A stretch of DNA of 64,000 nucleotides. It comes from Nitrosomonadales bacterium (GTDB taxonomy: Bacteria; Pseudomonadota; Gammaproteobacteria; Burkholderiales; Gallionellaceae). Numbering within the stretch: the stretch's first letter is position 1; each line of letters starts with the position of its first letter. A program made the translations under genes and the position numbers. Below are positions 62,212 to 64,000 of this stretch, piece after piece. Location of the stretch: positions 434,001 through 498,000 of the forward strand of contig JACRME010000008.1 of assembly GCA_016235045.1 (NCBI GenBank). The letters run 5' to 3'. The notes under the pieces are model-generated. The model was not told the origin of the DNA, searched no databases, and worked only from the letters and a program-made list of their open reading frames with translations.

Positions 62212-64000
62212 CTCTCCTCCCTGCCGTTCCGCTCGCCCAATTTGCTGCGGCGGCGCATCGAGGCCGCGTGCAGCAGCATGCGTCCGGCCCAGCGGAACAC
62301 ATTGAACTCGGCCACCAGTCCGCGCATCAGGCGCATGCGGTCGCGCTGCTCTTCCGCAGGCATGGTCAGCGCCACATGCAGCGCCGCGGCGCATTGATCG
62401 GCATCGTAGGGATTGACGATCAGCGCCTCGGGCAATTCCCGCGCCGCCCCGGTGAACTGCGATAGGATGAGCACACCGCGATCGTCGTCGCGCGCCGCGA
62501 CGAATTCCTTGGCCACCAGGTTCATGCCGTCGTGCAGGCTGCTGACGAAGCACAGGTCGGCGGCGCGGAAATACTCGTACACCTCGCGCGGCTCGTGATG
62601 CTCGACCTTGAGCACGATGGGCGGCGGCCCGCGACGCTCGAACCGCTCGTTGATGCGTGCGGCCAATTCGCGCACCTGCGCCTCGTGATGCTGGTATTCG
62701 CCGATGCCGGTGCGCGTCGGCGCGGCGACCTGGACGAAGGTGAAACTGCCGACCCATTCGGGGTGCAATTCCAGCAGGCGCTCGATGGCGCGGAAGCGTT
62801 CCATGATGCCCTTGGTGTAATCGAGGCGGTCGATGCCGACACCCAGCTTGTGTTCGGGCGGGAGTTCGTTCAGTTGCCGGATGTCGTTGCGGCAATCGGC
62901 AATGGGCTTGCTCACCATCTCCGGCGCGGGCGGCCATTCGATCGAGATCGGATAGCGGCGCACGGCAGTGAGCTTGCCGCCGAAGGAAACGGTAAAGGAC
63001 TCGCGGTCGACCCGCGCCTCGATGAAGCGGTCCACCGTATCGACGAAATTGTTGCAGTGGAACTGGGTATGGAAGCCGAGGATGCTGCTGCCCAGCATGC
63101 CCGCCAATACTTCGTCGCGCCACGGACAGATGGCGAACGACTCGGGGTTGGGCCAGGGGATGTGCCAGAAGGTGATGATGGTGGCGTCCGGCAATTTCTC
63201 GCGGATCATTTTCGGCAGCAGCGCGAAGTGATAGTCCTGCACCAGCACGATGGGATTTTTCGTTTTGGATTCGCTCACCACCGCCTCGGCGAACTTCCGG
63301 TTCACCGCCACATACTGCGCCCAGTCGCTGGAGCGGAAGGTGGGCCGCACGTGGGCGATGTGGCAGAGCGGCCACATGCCTTCGTTGGAAAAACCGTAGT
63401 AATAACCCGCCTCCTCCTCCGGCGTCAGCCAGACGCGGCGGATCTGGTAGGCGGGATGATCCGGCGGTACTGCGACATGGTCATTCGCATCGACCGCCTC
63501 GCGATCCGCCGTGCCGCTGCCGTGCGCGATCCAGGTTCCCGAGCAGGCGCGCATGATCGGCTCCAGCGCGGTGACCAATCCGCTGGCCGGTTGCTGCACC
63601 TCGATGCGGTCGCCGCGGCGCTGGTGGATGTAGGGTTCGCGGTTGGACACAACGATGACATCCTCGCCGCGCAGCTCGGCGTGAAGGATGGCGCGCAGGG
63701 ACTCCGGCGACCACGTTACCTGATTCTCGTCGCGCGCTCGCACATCGGATTCCAGTTCGTTGATCAGGCGCTGCAGGTCGCGTGCGATGGGCTTGAACTC
63801 GGACTGTTTGGGTTGTGCATCCGCCCCCGGTTGCCGCAACAACCCTTCGCCGCGCAGCAACGCGCGCATGCCGGACATCCAGCCGCGCCAGGAAAGTTGC
63901 GCGATGACCACCGTGATCAGCGACACCACAGCGGCCAGTCCCATGAAGAAGTAGAAGAGATAGCGCTTGGTCTCTTCGCTGCGGCGCGTGATGAAGCTCA
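62208..64000 (-). CDS. otsA: Trehalose-6-phosphate synthase with N-terminal membrane extension (partial)
   Basis: GT20 enzyme forming trehalose-6-phosphate from UDP-glucose (or ADP/GDP-glucose) and glucose-6-phosphate. The stop is in the window; the frame remains open through the right edge, so the N-terminus is missing. The catalytic part starts near 63655 ([12 protein letters not shown]) and includes [34 protein letters not shown] and [11 protein letters not shown]. Upstream of it lie a membrane helix ([18 protein letters not shown]) and a linker of about 70 residues. OtsA of E. coli has no such segment; longer, membrane-anchored forms occur in betaproteobacteria. Confidence 0.93.
   Translation of the reverse strand, partial: SFITRRSEETKRYLFYFFMGLAAVVSLITVVIAQLSWRGWMSGMRALLRGEGLLRQPGADAQPKQSEFKPIARDLQRLINELESDVRARDENQVTWSPESLRAILHAELRGEDVIVVSNREPYIHQRRGDRIEVQQPASGLVTALEPIMRACSGTWIAHGSGTADREAVDANDHVAVPPDHPAYQIRRVWLTPEEEAGYYYGFSNEGMWPLCHIAHVRPTFRSSDWAQYVAVNRKFAEAVVSESKTKNPIVLVQDYHFALLPKMIREKLPDATIITFWHIPWPNPESFAICPWRDEVLAGMLGSSILGFHTQFHCNNFVDTVDRFIEARVDRESFTVSFGGKLTAVRRYPISIEWPPAPEMVSKPIADCRNDIRQLNELPPEHKLGVGIDRLDYTKGIMERFRAIERLLELHPEWVGSFTFVQVAAPTRTGIGEYQHHEAQVRELAARINERFERRGPPPIVLKVEHHEPREVYEYFRAADLCFVSSLHDGMNLVAKEFVAARDDDRGVLILSQFTGAARELPEALIVNPYDADQCAAALHVALTMPAEEQRDRMRLMRGLVAEFNVFRWAGRMLLHAASMRRRSKLGERNGREER

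Overview
The window looks like a chromosomal segment of a Gram-negative betaproteobacterium, most likely a Gallionellaceae/Nitrosomonadales iron-oxidiser-type genome (Sideroxydans- or Gallionella-like). This rests on the ubiquinone gene coq7, two general porins with betaproteobacterial leaders, the argC/rpsI/rplM/erpA neighbourhood, a multiheme cytochrome cluster, and dispersed palindromic repeats of the kind common in that group. The assignment comes from content only; no database search was possible. No rRNA, tRNA, CRISPR array, insertion sequence or prophage was seen.

Layout. 1-5.3 kb (minus): an electron-transfer cluster with a diheme c-type cytochrome, a tetraheme NapC/NirT (CymA-like) quinol dehydrogenase, a secreted seven-heme cytochrome, a SurA-like prolyl isomerase and the start of another exported protein. 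5.5-13.9 kb: housekeeping genes (tyrS, a murein endopeptidase, anmK, erpA, bactofilin, argC, rplM-rpsI, a metallophosphoesterase). 14-18.9 kb (minus): a tightly coupled lipase-like hydrolase / ugpQ / glpD / FGGY-kinase operon for glycerolipid breakdown; the kinase gene carries a 99-bp in-frame palindromic insert. 18.9-26 kb: a c-di-GMP protein, an olsA/olsB ornithine-lipid pair, dgkA, a GT4 glycosyltransferase, a PAP2 phosphatase and a zinc-dependent phospholipase C, which together look like a membrane-lipid remodelling region. 26-31 kb: elyC-like gene, osmC, coq7 and two tandem porins.

31-47.7 kb is the metabolic core. A six-subunit Rnf complex is encoded as rnfB-nifJ-rnfC-rnfD-rnfG-rnfE-rnfA plus a 61-residue cysteine-rich membrane protein. 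A giant (about 1,638 aa) pyruvate:ferredoxin oxidoreductase gene sits inside the rnf operon. It is flanked by ppsA (PEP synthase), by ppsR (the PEP synthase regulatory kinase/phosphotransferase) and by a divergent LysR regulator. Together these could drive acetyl-CoA + CO2 to pyruvate to PEP, with the ion gradient pushing electrons to ferredoxin through Rnf. A VapBC toxin-antitoxin module lies between lysR and ppsR, flanked by duplicated 3' fragments of both genes.

47.4-64 kb: a TPR protein, an acetate/carboxylate-type sodium symporter with its DUF4212 small subunit divergent from a TctDE-like two-component system, two cation/proton antiporters, a TraR/DksA zinc-finger protein, a tandem universal stress protein, a SulP anion (possibly bicarbonate) transporter, and a trehalose operon (otsA-otsB-GH15), whose otsA runs off the right edge.

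Four families of dispersed imperfect palindromes (two copies each) sit in intergenic spaces; most other non-coding stretches are short promoter or terminator regions.
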